From positions 1 through 50,235 of the forward strand of contig JBNGIQ010007123.1 in assembly GCA_049999765.1 (NCBI GenBank): a DNA stretch of 50,235 nt. The letters run 5' to 3'. Within the stretch, counting starts at the first letter, position 1; each line of letters begins with the position of its first letter. The translations under genes and the position numbers were made by a program. The DNA is from Phaeoceros laevis. Taxonomy: Eukaryota; Anthocerotophyta; Anthocerotopsida; Notothyladales. The notes below the pieces were generated by a model. The model was not told where the DNA came from. It did no database searches and was given only the letters and a program-made list of their open reading frames with translations. Below, one piece after another: positions 1 to 10,990 of the stretch.

Positions 1-1944
1 ATGGCGTTAATTTGAGTGGCCTGTCTGAGCACCTCAGCCTGCAGCTGTAGATACATCTGCAGGTGTGCCTCAGACGTTGCTTCTGGGGTGAGGGCGGCTT
101 GCGTAACCGAAGGAGTCTTTAGGGATTTGAGCGATCATTTCTTCAGCTTTTTGCCCCGCTGATGCACGCCAATCAGGTCTGACTCTGCTTCCGCTCTGAT
201 GGGAGATGGAGGGCCCGATCTCTCTGTGCCAAAATGTTCCGAGAGTAGAGCATCCGGGGTCATGGTATAGACAGGAGCTTCCAGGGAAGGACCGGACGCG
301 TTGTCCTCGTAGTAGGCAACCTTGGTCGCTTTGCTTTCCCTAGCCGGGTTCACTCTCGTAGGCAGAGTCGCCTTTGACTTCCTTGTGGGGGGGATGATTA
401 GCGTATCCCAAGTCCAGGTCGAGGGGTGAGGAGGGGAAATGTAAGGGCGTATGTTGGAAATGCCGGGTTCAGGCAGCGTGCTCTTCCCCTGAAGCCGGTT
501 GGCCTTGCTTTATAATTATGTGAAAAGTGACGAATGCCTGACTTATGTTTGACCTGGCGTAGCGTGCGTAGAGGAGGTGGAATAACCTCCACTGTGAGTA
601 ACTGCTACAAGGTACTGCAACATTTTTCTTTTTAGGTGTGCTCCCTTTTACGTTAAAGTTCGGACACCCAGCAAGAGCAAGAAATAGATTAGGCGCAGAC
701 GGCAGGCCACAATAGGAACGCATCCTATGCCGGGTGTTACTGTTTAGCAATTTGGCTTGGCAACCCTAAAAGCATCAAGTCAAGAAGTAATCTGGCTTGA
801 CGACATTTAGTAGCATCAAGACTGGAGGCACTCACAGAGCTTGGCCAGTTAGCATCCTCTTCTGGTTCCGATTTACCCCCATACAGGAAACAAGTGTCGC
901 TCCTGACGCCCCAGTGACCGTGGGAGCTATAGAGTACGGTGCCTAGGGCAGAGCACCCCTAGTGATTATATCCGGGAATTTGCCGCTAGCCCGGCCCTGT
1001 TATTTACACTTCGGCTTGACATCAGCAGTAATATCAAAGCTGGAGTTACTTGTGATGTTTGGCAAACTAACATCGTTAATTCATAAAGAAACGTAGGGAG
1101 GCTACTATGATGTCGTTGAGCTTAAAAAGTCGTCTGAAAGAAGATGTGAATTGTGCCCCCTATTAGCCGGCAAACTAAGTCCGGGTGCAGAGCGTGCCGA
1201 TTCTGGAAGAGCATCCACTGATGTTGCCTCCCTGGAGTCAAAAGAGTCCGGTGTTGGGATAACATGAGTACTATCAGTGGACGGATATGGGGGTGTCCTG
1301 TGCCCCCCTTTGGGGACCTGGGCCTCCCTTTGGGTGACTTGTGCCCCCCAATCAGACATCAGTTAGGGACATCGGATTGAAACTGGGGAGTGACCGTGGG
1401 TATCCTGAGTCCCTTCTTACCGGGGATTCTAAAGCTACCACCTAAATATCCTAGACTTAGTACTACTTTATCCTACACCGGGGGCTTTTAAAGTGCCGGT
1501 ATCTAGGTCCAATAAGATTCCGATCCTCCTCTGCCACCCCTCTATCTAGCCAGGAGCCACACAAAAAGAGCCATCTGTATGGTTGACCGCCTCTATAGTC
1601 ATACGTCTAAGGAAATCCTGACCTAGGAGAAGAGTGTCATGAAAGGTTCTATGGGCCTGGCTCGAGCTTCCTCGGCCCCACGGATAGCCAGATTGGTGAC
1701 CGCTCCAATGTGTGAAAAGTCGCAGATGACAAAGAGTGGAATCAGTTTGCAGATTTCCCGGTGTAAAGGGTGGCTATTTGCCTGCAGTCCCGAGTGCATT
1801 ATCTGCAGATGAACAGCACAATCTTGGAATGTGTAAGAGAGGAGCCTAGCAAGAGAGGTGAGGAGCAGAGTTGGAGGAACAAAGTAGAAGCCTGTACTAA
1901 ACGGGAGAGAAAAAAGGCGGTAAAAAAGGATTTTGTTACCTGAG
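1..1944. other. Degenerate sequence, probable old mobile-element flank
   Basis: No gene that I can support. The minus strand carries short gag-like open frames: at 135-353, and running on to base 1 after a stop, with a Gln/Leu-rich, coiled-coil-like stretch encoded at 1-60. A plus-strand shadow lies opposite. Nothing matches a family I can name. The position, on the 3' side of an ORF interrupted by the chromovirus, suggests it belongs to the same older element as 7.5-12.1 kb. That link is inference. Confidence 0.35.
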
Positions 1945-2096
1945 TTACCAAAGATGAGACATGTGTCTCAACCAGGAGATGATGGTGGTCGTGGAGGATT
2001 GCCGGGGTGAAGGGGTAGAGAGGACCGATGGGTATAAAGCTTGGCTGTAGGGGCTAGCACCGTCACGAAATGTTCCAGAGACAAATTGTTTCACAT
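1945..2096 (-). pseudogene. 3' part of an ORF split by the chromovirus insertion
   Basis: Read on the minus strand from 2096, this stretch stays open for about 50 codons to a TAA at 1945-1947. It is in the same frame as the ORF that ends at the other edge of the chromovirus (7501-8160) once one copy of the 5-bp CACAT duplication is counted only once. A GTAACT at the stop could instead be a splice donor. The product is not recognised. It is Ser/Thr/Pro-rich like its upstream half. The frame continuity shows the chromovirus landed inside an open reading frame. Confidence 0.55.
2092..2096. repeat. Target-site duplication CACAT (left copy)
   Basis: CACAT lies directly outside the left LTR and is repeated directly outside the right LTR at 7501-7505. 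A 5-bp duplication is the normal size for Ty3/Gypsy integrases. Its perfect state supports the element borders given here. Confidence 0.9.
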
Positions 2097-2348
2097 TGAT
2101 AGGGAAAGTGATAGGATGGAATCGCCTCCCTCGAGCAGCGCGCTTAACTTATTAAAAGGGTCATTCACACCGCTGATGTCGGGCTAACACTAGCCCGACA
2201 ATCTAGCTAGCCCGTGAGATGGCTTCACACCACGCCTAATCCCGATTATCTCGGGATGCCGTGCTGGCCACATACTGGCCTCGCGGGCATTATCAGGAAA
2301 GCTAAGCTTGTCTAGAAAATACCGGAAAATACCGTAAAAGCCATAACA
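2097..2348 (-). repeat. 3' LTR of chromovirus
   Basis: This direct repeat of 7249-7500 begins TGATAGGG and ends CCATAACA on the plus strand, giving TGTTATGG...TATCA on the element strand. Six substitutions separate the two LTRs: two adjacent sites in the GGGTCA/GGGTTG stretch plus four singles. It contains a short internal duplication of AATACCGGAAAATACC type near the outer end. Just inside it (from 2355) is a run of ten G, which is C-rich on the element strand. I do not see a clean polypurine tract. Confidence 0.95.
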
Positions 2349-2367
2349 ACTACTCCCGGGGGGGGGG

Positions 2368-2784
2368 CTAGGCTTCGCCCCCGAAGCCTGGCACCTGGAG
2401 ACCGTGTAGCGTGACATACTCCTGGAGCAACTCCTGAGCTTGCTCCAAATTCGCTAGCGGCTCCCAAGTAGCATCGTTCAGGGGGTAGCCCTTCCACAAC
2501 ACAAGGAATTGCCACTGCTTGCGTACCTGCCGATGCTGCAGCAACTGCTCCACTTCGAATTCCGGTTCCCCATAAGACAAATCTGCAGGGGGTCTGGTAG
2601 GCGGAACTCCAAGGTAGGGCTTCAGCAAAGACGTATGGAACACGTCGTGGATTCTGCTGCCTTGAGGAAGTTGTAACTGAAAAGCTGCGGGTCCAATGAT
2701 CTTCACGACTGGATACTGACCAATCCATCTATCCGCCAGTTTGCGTACTCCCCCGACTGTGGGCATATTCTTGGTTGACAACAT
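2368..2784 (-). pseudogene. Integrase C-terminus with chromodomain
   Basis: This segment encodes the last part of the chromovirus polyprotein. First comes a GPY/F-like region (residues about 15-55, with KLADRWIGQYPVVKIIGP and the FHTSLLKPY motif usual before chromodomains). A chromodomain follows at about residues 72-122, with EFEVEQLLQHR at its start and LVLWKGYPLNDATWEP in its core. Chromodomains of this class bind methylated histone H3 tails and direct integration to heterochromatin. The frame continues upstream into integrase and is broken only by one TAG at 2833-2835. The open frame itself reads without a break from 2832 down, so the ATG at 2784 need not be a real start. Confidence 0.9.
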
Positions 2785-2832
2785 GACCAGGTCGCCAACT
2801 TTGAAAGTCTGGGGTCGGCGATGGTGGTTTGC

Positions 2833-3792
2833 CTACTGCGCCTGCCGATTATTTGCCTCCTGCGCATGCTGTCTTGCTAGCTGCAACGCCTCTACCCTGG
2901 CACGCAGGTAATCAGTGGCTGCAGGTACCCGTCCATGCATAGGAACCACTGCTGTAAGCAAGGTACGAGGTCTAGATCCATTCAGACAGAAGGGAGGGAC
3001 CCCGGTAGCTGCATTGGGTGCGTTATTAAACGCAAATTCCACAAAGTGCAGAAATTTTTCCCACTCAACCTGTTTAGCACTTACATAGCTTCGAAGCATA
3101 CCCTCCACAGTCTGATTCGAGCGCTCCGTCGCTCCATCTGTTTGAGGATGAAATGCTGTGGACAGATACAGTTTGGTCCTCAGTCCTTGATGCACAGCCT
3201 GCCAAAAGTTAGATTTGAACCGTGGATCTCTGTCAGAGATTATTGAGCCTGGTAACCCATGCAGCCGATACACATTTCGCATAAAGAGATCGGCTGCCTG
3301 TTCAGCTGTGCATGTATCCCTAGTAGCAACTAGATGAACCATGCGTGACATCTTGTCTACGAAAACTAAAATGGCATTGTAACCTTCTTCGGTCACAGGA
3401 AGTCGTACGATAAAATCCATACTAATGTGTTCCCAAGGATACAAAGGAATGGGCATGGGCTGGAGCAGACCACCTGGGCGAGTCCTTGGGGCTTTCACAC
3501 GCTGGCAAGTGTCGCAGGTGGCCACGAAGTTCTTCACATCTACTTTAAGCTCCCTCCAGTGATATGTTTCTGTGAGGGCTGCAGTTGTGCGTGCTACTCC
3601 TGGATGAGCTGCTGAAGGCACCTCATTGAGCCTCCTGAAGCAACCCCAGCCTAACATGCGGAAGGTTAGGCACATAAAGTTTGTCATGAAAGAATAGCAA
3701 ACCATCCTCATCCTGAACCCAGCCTGGTTCTTTGTTTCGAATGGCTCGGAAGGTTTCACGAGCCTCCAGATCCACAGCAAGTGCTGCCACAA
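2833..3792 (-). pseudogene. Chromovirus integrase core
   Basis: This is the integrase of the chromovirus. The zinc-binding end shows its CDTCQ half clearly. The DDE catalytic core is visible as MDFIVRLP (first Asp), ISDRDPRF (second Asp) and ATERSNQTVE (Glu). The reading frame before about residue 50 matches nothing. The expected N-terminal integrase sequence continues in another frame between 3650 and 3806, so at least one indel lies there. The frame ends at a TAG, after which the same frame runs into the chromodomain. All three catalytic acids are intact, so the protein was lost through frame breaks and not through active-site decay. Confidence 0.92.
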
Positions 3793-3805
3793 TCTCTTGC
3801 TTCCA

Positions 3806-4645
3806 CTATGGTTGCAGCTCCCATGTGGCCGTTATCTGATTCATTTGCACACAGCTAAGAGCATCAACCACTTTATTTTCACTATCCTGCTTGTATCTAA
3901 CTTCAAAAGAGAATTGCTGAAAGAACTCAAGCCACCTGGCCTGCTTCCGGGACAATATGGGTTGAGTTTGTAGATATTTGAGAGGACTGTGATATGTTTC
4001 TAGGACGAAGGACACGCCTTCTACAAAACACCACCACTGTTTCAAGGCAAGTACCTGTGCCAGCGCTTCTTTTTCATGCGTTGACCAATTGAGCTCTACA
4101 CCCTTGAGCTTCCTACTGAAGAATGCCACTGGCTGCATGCCGTGCGCTTGGTCCTGCTGCAAAACTGCGCCCACTGCCAGGTCAGATGCATCGGTTGCTA
4201 TAACAAACGGATAATTTGCATCAGGGTATATGAGAACAGGAGCTGAGGTCATTGCCTGTTTAAGGGCATCAAAACTATCCTGCTGCTCCTTGCCCCACGT
4301 CCATCTCTTCTTGTTCTGTAATAATCCAGTGAGAGGGGCTGCTATCTGCGCAAAGCCTGCCACGAACTTCCGATGATAGGAAGCCAGACCTAGAAAAGAT
4401 TGCACATCAACGACATTTCTGGGTAGTGGCCAATCCTGCACTACCTTTACCTTATTGGGATCCATGCTAATGCCATTCTGGTTAACTATGTGCCCCAAAT
4501 ACTCCAAACTTGTGCTAAGGAACTCACATTTTGTCACGTTGGCGTACAAAGTGTTCTCTCTCAGGCGTTGTAAGACCTCTCGAAGCTTGACATAGTCCTC
4601 CGCTTTTGTCCTGCTATACACCAATACATCATCTAAGTACACCAT
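3806..4645 (-). pseudogene. Reverse transcriptase C-terminal half and RNase H
   Basis: The frame opens with MVYLDDVLVYS, the catalytic YxDD motif of reverse transcriptase. It continues through the thumb and connection (LEYLGHIV, FLGLASYHRKF) to an RNase H domain with FVIATDASD (first Asp) and HEKEALA (Glu). The usual TDH motif reads TYHSPLKY here, so an expected catalytic Asp is Tyr. The preceding frame (4645-5727) ends a few codons before YLDD. The two frames join if one G of a short G run is restored, so this is a single-base lesion. Confidence 0.92.
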
Positions 4646-5727
4646 TACGCCCTGATAAGTAAGTCCCCGAAAACTTCATTCATCAGGCCCTGGAATGTGG
4701 CAGGTGAGTTTGTCATACCAAAACTGAGCACCAACCACTCATAGCGGCCATAGCGTGTATTAAATGCTGTCTTTTCCACATCCTCAGGGCGAACACGAAT
4801 CTGATGATAGCTGGAAGCAAGGTCAAGCTTGGAGAAATACTTGGCTCCTGTCAAATTCTCCGGCAGTTCGTCGATGCGTGGCAGGGGAAAGCTGTTCCTC
4901 TTCGTAATGCTGTTCAAACCACGGTAGTCAATACACATCCGGAGGCCACCGTTCTTCTTCTTGGAAAAGAGGATGGGGGCGTCGTATGGTGACCTGGACG
5001 GCCGAATGTGTCCCCTCTCCAGCAAGCCTTCGATTTGAGTGCGTGCCTCTTGCAACTCTGTTAGAGACACGCGATAAACCGGACGGTATGGCGGTTTATG
5101 CTCACCAGGGAGTAACTCTATCCTGTGGTCGCATTCCCTACTGGGGGGCAGACCTGGTGGGAGCCCCTCCACCAAAACATCCTGGTATTCCCGCAAAATC
5201 TCCTGCAGTTCCTGATCACTGGTGCTGTTAGCAGATTCCGTCACCTCATGTTTCTCCCTGATCATGAATAAAACACACTCTGTCCCGCGCTTCTTGAGAT
5301 CACGACCAATGACATGCGCACTGACCTGATGAATCTGAGGTCGTTTTGCCTGCCTTACCTTGCATGGTCGTTGGCCCTTAATCACAACAGTGTGTTCTCC
5401 AAGCGTCAGCATCAGCTCCCGGCTGTCCCATGTGACAACCGGGTTATGATATTCCAGCCACGGCATTCCCAGGATGGTGTCGTAGCTATTGTTGAGTGTC
5501 GTGGCAATAAACTTCAAACGCTCCCGATGATCACCTATGCGTAAATTCAAGCTCTTGCTCAGCCGGGATGGCTGGGATGCCACGCTCCCATCTCCGAAAC
5601 TAACGGTTCCGCACTCCTCTGAGGTCAGGAAGCAATGGCGCCGTGCAAATTCAAGGGATATGAAATTGTTGGTGGCCCCACAGTCCACCAGAAACATGCA
5701 ATCTCGGCCATTCAGCTTTCCTGCCAC
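4645..5727 (-). pseudogene. Aspartic protease and reverse transcriptase N-terminal half
   Basis: The retropepsin active site is near residues 12-22 as FLVDCGATNNFIS; the usual DSGA is DCGA here. A long linker follows, then reverse transcriptase fingers and palm: SPYDAPILFSKKKNGGLRMC, IDYRGLN, FPLPRIDEL, KLDLASSYHQIRV and the LSFGMTNSPATFQ stretch. The frame terminates right after EVFGDLLIRA, just before the YLDD box carried by the next frame. The lesion is at about 4648-4655. Confidence 0.92.
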
Positions 5728-5788
5728 CCTGAAGAGACTGCTGACGCGCGGGCAGCTCTCCAGCTGGGGATTTGTCCGACCTCAACCC

Positions 5789-6730
5789 TTACCCCTCCAG
5801 GGGTTGAGGGGTCCCGTTTCCCGACTCCTCAATGTCCCCGCCACACTGATTGACCTGGCGGCGTGGCCCCTTGTCCGCATAGCGATGTCTGCGTCCCTTG
5901 CCGCCTGGGCCGCGGCCCCGAGGATACGCCGGTGCTTGGGTGCAGTCTGCCGCGCGGTGTCCCCAGCTGCCACAGTTGTAGCAGTCACCCTTGAATTCAC
6001 GGACATTGCCGAGCTCCATTGGTACCGGCCCGTCAGGTGGAGGTCTAAAATTTCGTGGCCCCTCGCCTCCCTGCTGCCAACGCCCTTCGTTGAAGAGCGC
6101 ATCCACCTTGCTGGCCACTGACATGGCCTGCTGCAAGCTGGTACAATCCCGCAATGTCACCTCTTTGCGCGCCTGTCGCTTCAACCCACGCGTGTAGCGA
6201 TCCAACATCTCTTCATTGGTCATCCCTGGCACCGCAAGCACCAGGGAGAGGAACTCCTTCGAGTACGCGTCCACCGATTCCCGCTGCACCAGCTTTGCCA
6301 GGCGGTCCCGAGCAGCCTGGCGCCCTTGCATGGGCATAAATTGCTCACGGATTCCCTCTGCCAGCTCCTCCATGCTCCCATAACGGCGAGCCTCTCCTCT
6401 CTGCACCTGTGCGTCCTGCTGGAGCCACCACAAGAGCGCCGGGCCCTTCAAATAGGCCGACGCAAAGCTAACATGCTGGTCCTCCGATGCTCCCTGCAGG
6501 GTCAGGTACTGATTGACTTGAAAATTCCACTGTTCCACGGCGACAACATCGCGCCTACCTTCATAGAAATCCGGCTTGGGGATGCGGAGCTGGCCGCCTG
6601 ATCGTGATCCCTCCCCTCGTGCCACAGCCTCCCGCATGCCGCCATCTCCTCGCGGAGGGGCGTAACTGGTGCGTGCCGCCTCCGCCTGCTGCTGCGCGGC
6701 TTGCGCAGCCTGCGCAGCTTGCGCCGCCAA
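5789..6730 (-). pseudogene. Chromovirus gag core with zinc knuckle
   Basis: This is the retrotransposon Gag (capsid and nucleocapsid) frame. It begins in an Ala/Gln coiled-coil-like repeat. It continues through a capsid region with FYEGRRDVVAVEQWNFQVNQ and EQFMPMQGRQAARDRLAKL. It ends in a CCHC zinc knuckle, CYNCGSWGHRAADC (CX2CX4HX4C), followed by an Arg/Gly-rich tail. The coiled-coil continues upstream in this frame beyond a TAG near 6766, so the original protein started nearer 7211. The break is described with the upstream piece. Confidence 0.88.
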
Positions 6731-6776
6731 GGCCTGATGGTGGAGGCTTTCGGCCCGCTGCTGCTACAGCGCGGCC

Positions 6777-7211
6777 TCAAGCTGCTTTAGCTGCCCGGCC
6801 TGGGTCTGGATCACCTCCAGGGCCTCCACTGGGTCCAACATCTCCAGGCTCTGGCCATGGTCCCCCATTTCCAAGCAGGGCCCGCACTTCGTTCCTCAAC
6901 CAATCCGAACCGGTTCCGGTGAGCCCTAAAACTCTCCCGATGCGAAAACAAAGCAGCCTCCATGCTGGACAGATGTCCACTCCGTAGGGACCGGCTCGTT
7001 CCGATGCACAATGATGTACTGTACGACCTACAGCAGCCGAGGAATGTATTGTTGAAAATGCGTGGCAAGAAGCAAAGATGTCCTCCAGCTGCTGGGTCGA
7101 CGGTGGGCAATGTGCGGAAGCGGCCCAGAACATGCGAATATGCAAAGCCGTGTCGTAGGGCAGCAATGCCGGCGGAAGCAACTCTCTCAACAGCTCCTCC
7201 TCACTTGACAT
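6777..7211 (-). pseudogene. Chromovirus gag N-terminus, frame-broken
   Basis: This frame opens 38 bases after the primer-binding site and runs toward the gag core, with residues resembling a Gag leader (SSEEELLRELLPPALLPYDT). It ends in a Pro/Gly/Asp stretch in the wrong frame for the coiled-coil that precedes the zinc-knuckle frame. At least one indel around 6780-6900 and one TAG near 6766 separate it from the core. I place the original gag start here from position relative to the primer site. Confidence 0.7.
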
Positions 7212-7234
7212 CCACTCGTTTGACGTTACGAGCG

Positions 7235-7246
7235 GCTCTGATACCA
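7235..7246 (-). other. Primer-binding site (initiator tRNA-Met)
   Basis: TGGTATCAGAGC on the minus strand, two bases inside the 5' LTR. This is the standard site complementary to the 3' end of plant initiator tRNA-Met, used to prime minus-strand DNA synthesis. Confidence 0.93.
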
Positions 7247-7248
7247 GT

Positions 7249-7500
7249 TGATAGGGAAAGTGATAGGATGGAATCGCCTCCCTCGAGCAGCGCGCTTAAC
7301 TTATTAAAAGGGTTGTTCACACCGCTGATGTCGGGCTAACTCTAGCCCGACAATCTAGCTAGCCCGTGAGAGGGCTTCACACCACGCCTAATCCCGATTA
7401 TCTCGGGATGCCGTGCTGGCCACATACTGGCCTCGCGGGCATTATCAGGAAAGCTAAGCTAGTCTAGAAAATACCGGAAAATACCATAAAAGCCATAACA
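7249..7500 (-). repeat. 5' LTR of chromovirus
   Basis: Direct repeat of 2097-2348 with six visible substitutions. It is followed on the plus side by the CACAT duplication (7501-7505). On the element strand it should contain the promoter, but I see no strong TATA box. Confidence 0.95.
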
Positions 7501-8160
7501 CACATGTTCCCAATTGGCGACTTCCTTTGGTTCGTTCCTAGAATTCATTATGTGTCCTGTGACAAATACCTCCATGGGGAATCCTGAAACTGTTGCTCCT
7601 TCGGGTGGGGGGCTGGAGTGAGGTTGAGCAGAAGTATGTTCGTCGAGGAACCTCCAGCCCTGCTGCGTTGCGTGCGAGGAACTGTTGCCCCTTCTAGTGG
7701 GGAAGCTGGAGCGGGGCTGACTAGAAGTAGGTCCGTCGAGAAACATCCAGTCCTGCTTCATTGTGTGCGAGGAGCTGGCTGAGAGCTCAGGGACTACCGC
7801 CCCGTGCATTTTCCACTGGTGAGTCGGAACTTGAGTTAGCCACCTTATACTGGTGACTGTCTTGTTGGGAGACTTTCCTACTAGGGCTAAATGTCTTAAA
7901 TGCTCCTTGATGTGGTGTTGTTTGGCTTCGAGCAACTTGTAGGGGGAGCTGAAAATAATGTTGTATGCCGACGACATCTTGATGTATTGGGAGGGATCCC
8001 AGCCAGGGAGTCTTGGAGCTTTGAGCAACGTTGATTGATACACTTGAAAAAGCGTCCCTATAGAGCGGGACAGGTGCGAGTGAGGGTCCAGTCTTAACAA
8101 AGGCCGTTCTGGCGAACCGATGTGGTGTTGTAGGGAGTTGTACGGGCGAAGTACTAACAT
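7501..8160 (-). pseudogene. 5' part of the ORF split by the chromovirus; tandem repeats inside
   Basis: An unrecognised minus-strand frame, open from 8160 to the chromovirus edge and, across it, on to 1945 (see 1945-2096). It is Ser/Thr/Pro/His-rich. The middle has two copies of a roughly 30-residue unit (hallmarks KQDWMFLDGPTSSQPRSS and QQGWRFLDEHTSAQPHSS), which is also a DNA repeat of about 90 bp at 7600-7790. No signal peptide, membrane span or known domain is visible. The first ATG is arbitrary. It could be coding sequence of an older transposon or of a rapidly evolving host gene. Confidence 0.5.
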
Positions 8161-8889
8161 CCCTTGTGGGATGTAGCTTTGAGGGGAACGGGCAAAAAAG
8201 GTAGATTCTGAATAAGAGGGAGCTAGTGATTTGCTTAATGTGGCGTATATACTGGTTATTCAAGAAATCCTGGCTTATTCGATGGCAGTCAGTGGTTAAG
8301 TATGCTCTGATAGGCGCCTTGTTCCCTGAAAGTGTACCCACCTTCGGGGTGAGGCAGTTAAAGAAAATTTCCTCTCAGGAAAAGTGCATGCAGTGGATAT
8401 GTTTGGGCACCTCCCGAACTGTAAGAGAGTCAAAAAACTGAGCTCTTGCCCAATAAGTAGTGGGTTGTGAGGTCGAGGTACTGATTTCCTTTGAGGAAAG
8501 TAGCCATTAAGGAAACGGTCAAAGGCTGGACTCTTAAATAGAAGAGGGGTGGTAAATTTTCTTTGGTGTCACCCTTGGCACTAAGGTGTAAAGAATAGAT
8601 AGCGACTACTCGAAGGCCTGTTTTTATTGTATGACGGACCGTAGTTAAATATACTCTGTCAAGCCTCCATCCACCGGAAAGGCGTACCCACCCTCGGGAT
8701 AATGTAGTTAGAACGAGTCTCCGCCAGGCAGGGGGCATGCATATAGAATGTTTGGAGACCAGTCACACCACCCTAGTTGCGATAGACACAGATAACTGAG
8801 TTCTTACACCGTAAGTAGCGAGAAAAAAGTCGATGAAATAAGCATATATTTGATAAAAAGACATAGGACTATAGTATCTTCCACATATC
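8161..8889. other. No gene seen
   Basis: Short overlapping frames on both strands, none with recognisable motifs. A 102-codon minus frame at 8430-8738 has no domain that I recognise. Confidence 0.4.
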
Positions 8890-9564
8890 CTAGTCAGATC
8901 CTTGTGGTTTGCCCATCTCATGGGCGTCCCTGTCAAGAACTTTGATACAGATGGCCCTGGCCTCGGCCAAGGATGTCTTCTCTGCGGCCTTGTTGTAGAC
9001 TTTGAAAAACTGTCGGATCATGTTGGGTAGAACACACCGGGTTGCCACTGTATCCTTTGCAATGATCGGGAGGTTCATCCTGTGCCAGTGCACCAAATCC
9101 TCGCTGAGTGTAGACATGGTAGACTTTGAGCAAGAGCGATGTCGTTTTGCTTTGGGCACTGAGGAGACCTCCTGAAGTAGTTATGTGGGATCATCAGACT
9201 GAGATGGATGCGCCTTTTGCATGCTAGCATTGGTGGGGGCCAGAGAAGGCTGCCATGGATTTATAAAACCTACGCCCCTCTCGTCCAATCTCGGGGGGGT
9301 GGTACCTACTTCAAGTTTCGGCCGGAGGAGCCGAGTAGGAAAGGACGGATTTTGAGAAGGCTGGGTCAGAGGTGGCCTACTCGTTCCTGCCGGTAACAAT
9401 GCCGCTGCCGTGAGCCGACTTTGAATCCTCCAACGTTCCGCCATAACTTGTGCGTGTTCGTCTTCCGAACGCAACCACCCATGTGTCTTGTGCGCCATCG
9501 TGTCGCGCGAGTGCGGAGGGATTCCCAGGAGGACAAGTAGGCAGGATAAGTTTGTGATAAGCAA
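8890..9564 (-). pseudogene. Unidentified two-part minus-strand ORF, possible gag-like remnant
   Basis: Two open stretches follow each other on the minus strand: 9181-9564 (127 codons) and 8890-9159 (89 codons). The first is Pro/Arg-rich and the second is helical and Lys/Glu/Ala-rich (FFKVYNKAAEKTSLAEARA). A stop at about 9181 separates them. I do not recognise either. The position inside a block of mobile-element sequence and the composition favour a structural protein of an old retroelement; this is inference. Confidence 0.35.
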
Positions 9565-10550
9565 ACCTCTGCTTAAATAGGTAGCGGGGGAGGATTGGGG
9601 AGGAAGTCGCCTGACTGCCCTGTATTGCCCAACCTGGGTTATTTAGCAGCGAAGTGTGAATGTTCCCTTTGCCTTAAAAAGGTACTGGTGACGAAGTATA
9701 TTCTCAGAAGCCCATGCTTTTGGCAAGGTTTAGGTTTGTGAGGATGCGTTAGGTGTAGGGTATAGCCGTTACTGTGACTTCAGTAGGCAGGAGAGGGGTG
9801 TAAGATTGGTTTTGACTCTCTACCTATGTTGCCGGCCTACCGAAAGCCTGGACCTTTTGTGTTGCCTGGGATGGGAAACTGGGACGCTGGAGAAACCAGC
9901 AGGTTGGTCAGCCGGGTTTACTTGTGCTGTTTGGCATGTTGGAGGAGTGCGCTTGAGGAGCCTAAGGGGATTTAGTAACCGTGATTTTAATCAGAAGTGT
10001 CTCGTAGCCTGTACTGATGTTAAAAGAGCTACCTCTCCCCTTGTTGTTGCCGAAAAGGAGGGAGGTGATAATTAGCAAAACTTTATATCTTGATAATCCG
10101 ATCTTGTTCCTAGATTTCCTATAATGCTCACCGCTTGAAAAATAGTAAGCTAAGGAAGTTGCTTACCGCTTGAAAATAGTAAGCTAAAAAGTTCTACCGA
10201 CTGTTATCCGTCTCATATGAAAACCTGTCGCTTATGGCATAGCTAGTACATCCTAAGCTTGACATCCCCAGCTTGATAGCGTGCCGTGAGTCGTTGATCA
10301 AAAAATGGGCGTGGTAGTGAAAGTTCCGGTTGTCGTTTGGCCACAAAACTGTGCGCCGCCTGTGAAGAGTTCAGGACTTGGCCGACACTCTGTTAAGGAA
10401 TCTGAGAACGAAAACAATGAGTAATGTTCATGCTACAATGCTGAGTAAAGGCACTTTTAACGAGACAGCAAAGAGACTCAAGTGTGAGGGTGAGAGCTGC
10501 CGAAATCTAAAAAGGAAGAAGTTGAACAAAAGGGAGGTGCAGAATTCTTA
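9565..10550. other. No gene seen; short tandem duplication
   Basis: No supported coding region. At about 10130-10190 there are two copies of a roughly 36-bp unit with the core ACCGCTTGAAAATAGTAAGC. Confidence 0.4.
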
Positions 10551-10551
10551 C

Positions 10552-10990
10552 TTAGTAACGGTTCTGCTGGCGAGACCTGCTTGGGCCACCCTGGGCATAG
10601 TTGTAGGAGAGGTAGACCGGCTGAATCTGGACCTTGTGGTTGGAAGCTACGTAGACCATTTCCGCTGTATTGAGGAAACAGTCACGTATCGCCGTACTCA
10701 TTGTGTTGAGGATTGTCGGTCTTGCTGTGACGTCTGGCCAGGCTGGGAGTGTACCGGATACCGGAACAAAGCCACGGATGGGTGGGGTACGAGTGGCAGA
10801 CTTAAGGTCGGGGAGCGTAACTTCGGCCATATCGATAAGCCAGTCCAACTGGTCCTAGAACTTCTCCGGCCGGGAGTCCTCCAGGTGATGTTCCGGCAGT
10901 TCAAGAATTTTGACCTTGGTAGGGTGACGGTTGTCCCCCCCATGGGACTCCGTTGCCACAGTCTGGTTTCTCAGAAGCCATTCCTGGCGG
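10552..10990 (-). pseudogene. Coding-like minus-strand remnant, unidentified
   Basis: The minus strand reads as plausible protein (LELPEHHLEDSRPEKF, then DQLDWLIDMAEVTLPD) with one stop between the two segments; the second stays open from 10848 to 10552. The composition resembles gag or capsid sequences of plant retroelements, but no diagnostic motif is present. The overlapping 209-codon plus-strand frame at 10378-11007 is probably its shadow. Confidence 0.3.

Larger units (their letters stand above)
2097..7500 (-). mobile_element. Ty3/Gypsy chromovirus, full length, inactivated
   Basis: This 5404-bp element runs on the minus strand. It has two 252-bp LTRs, a CACAT target duplication, a primer-binding site matching initiator tRNA-Met next to the 5' LTR, and the order gag - protease - reverse transcriptase - RNase H - integrase - chromodomain. 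That order and the C-terminal chromodomain place it in the chromoviruses. The LTRs differ at six positions by eye (about 2.4%), so insertion is fairly young. Even so, the coding part has several lesions: a stop and frame break in gag, a frame break between the two halves of reverse transcriptase, breaks before integrase, and an in-frame TAG before the chromodomain. It could move only with help from another copy. Confidence 0.93.
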
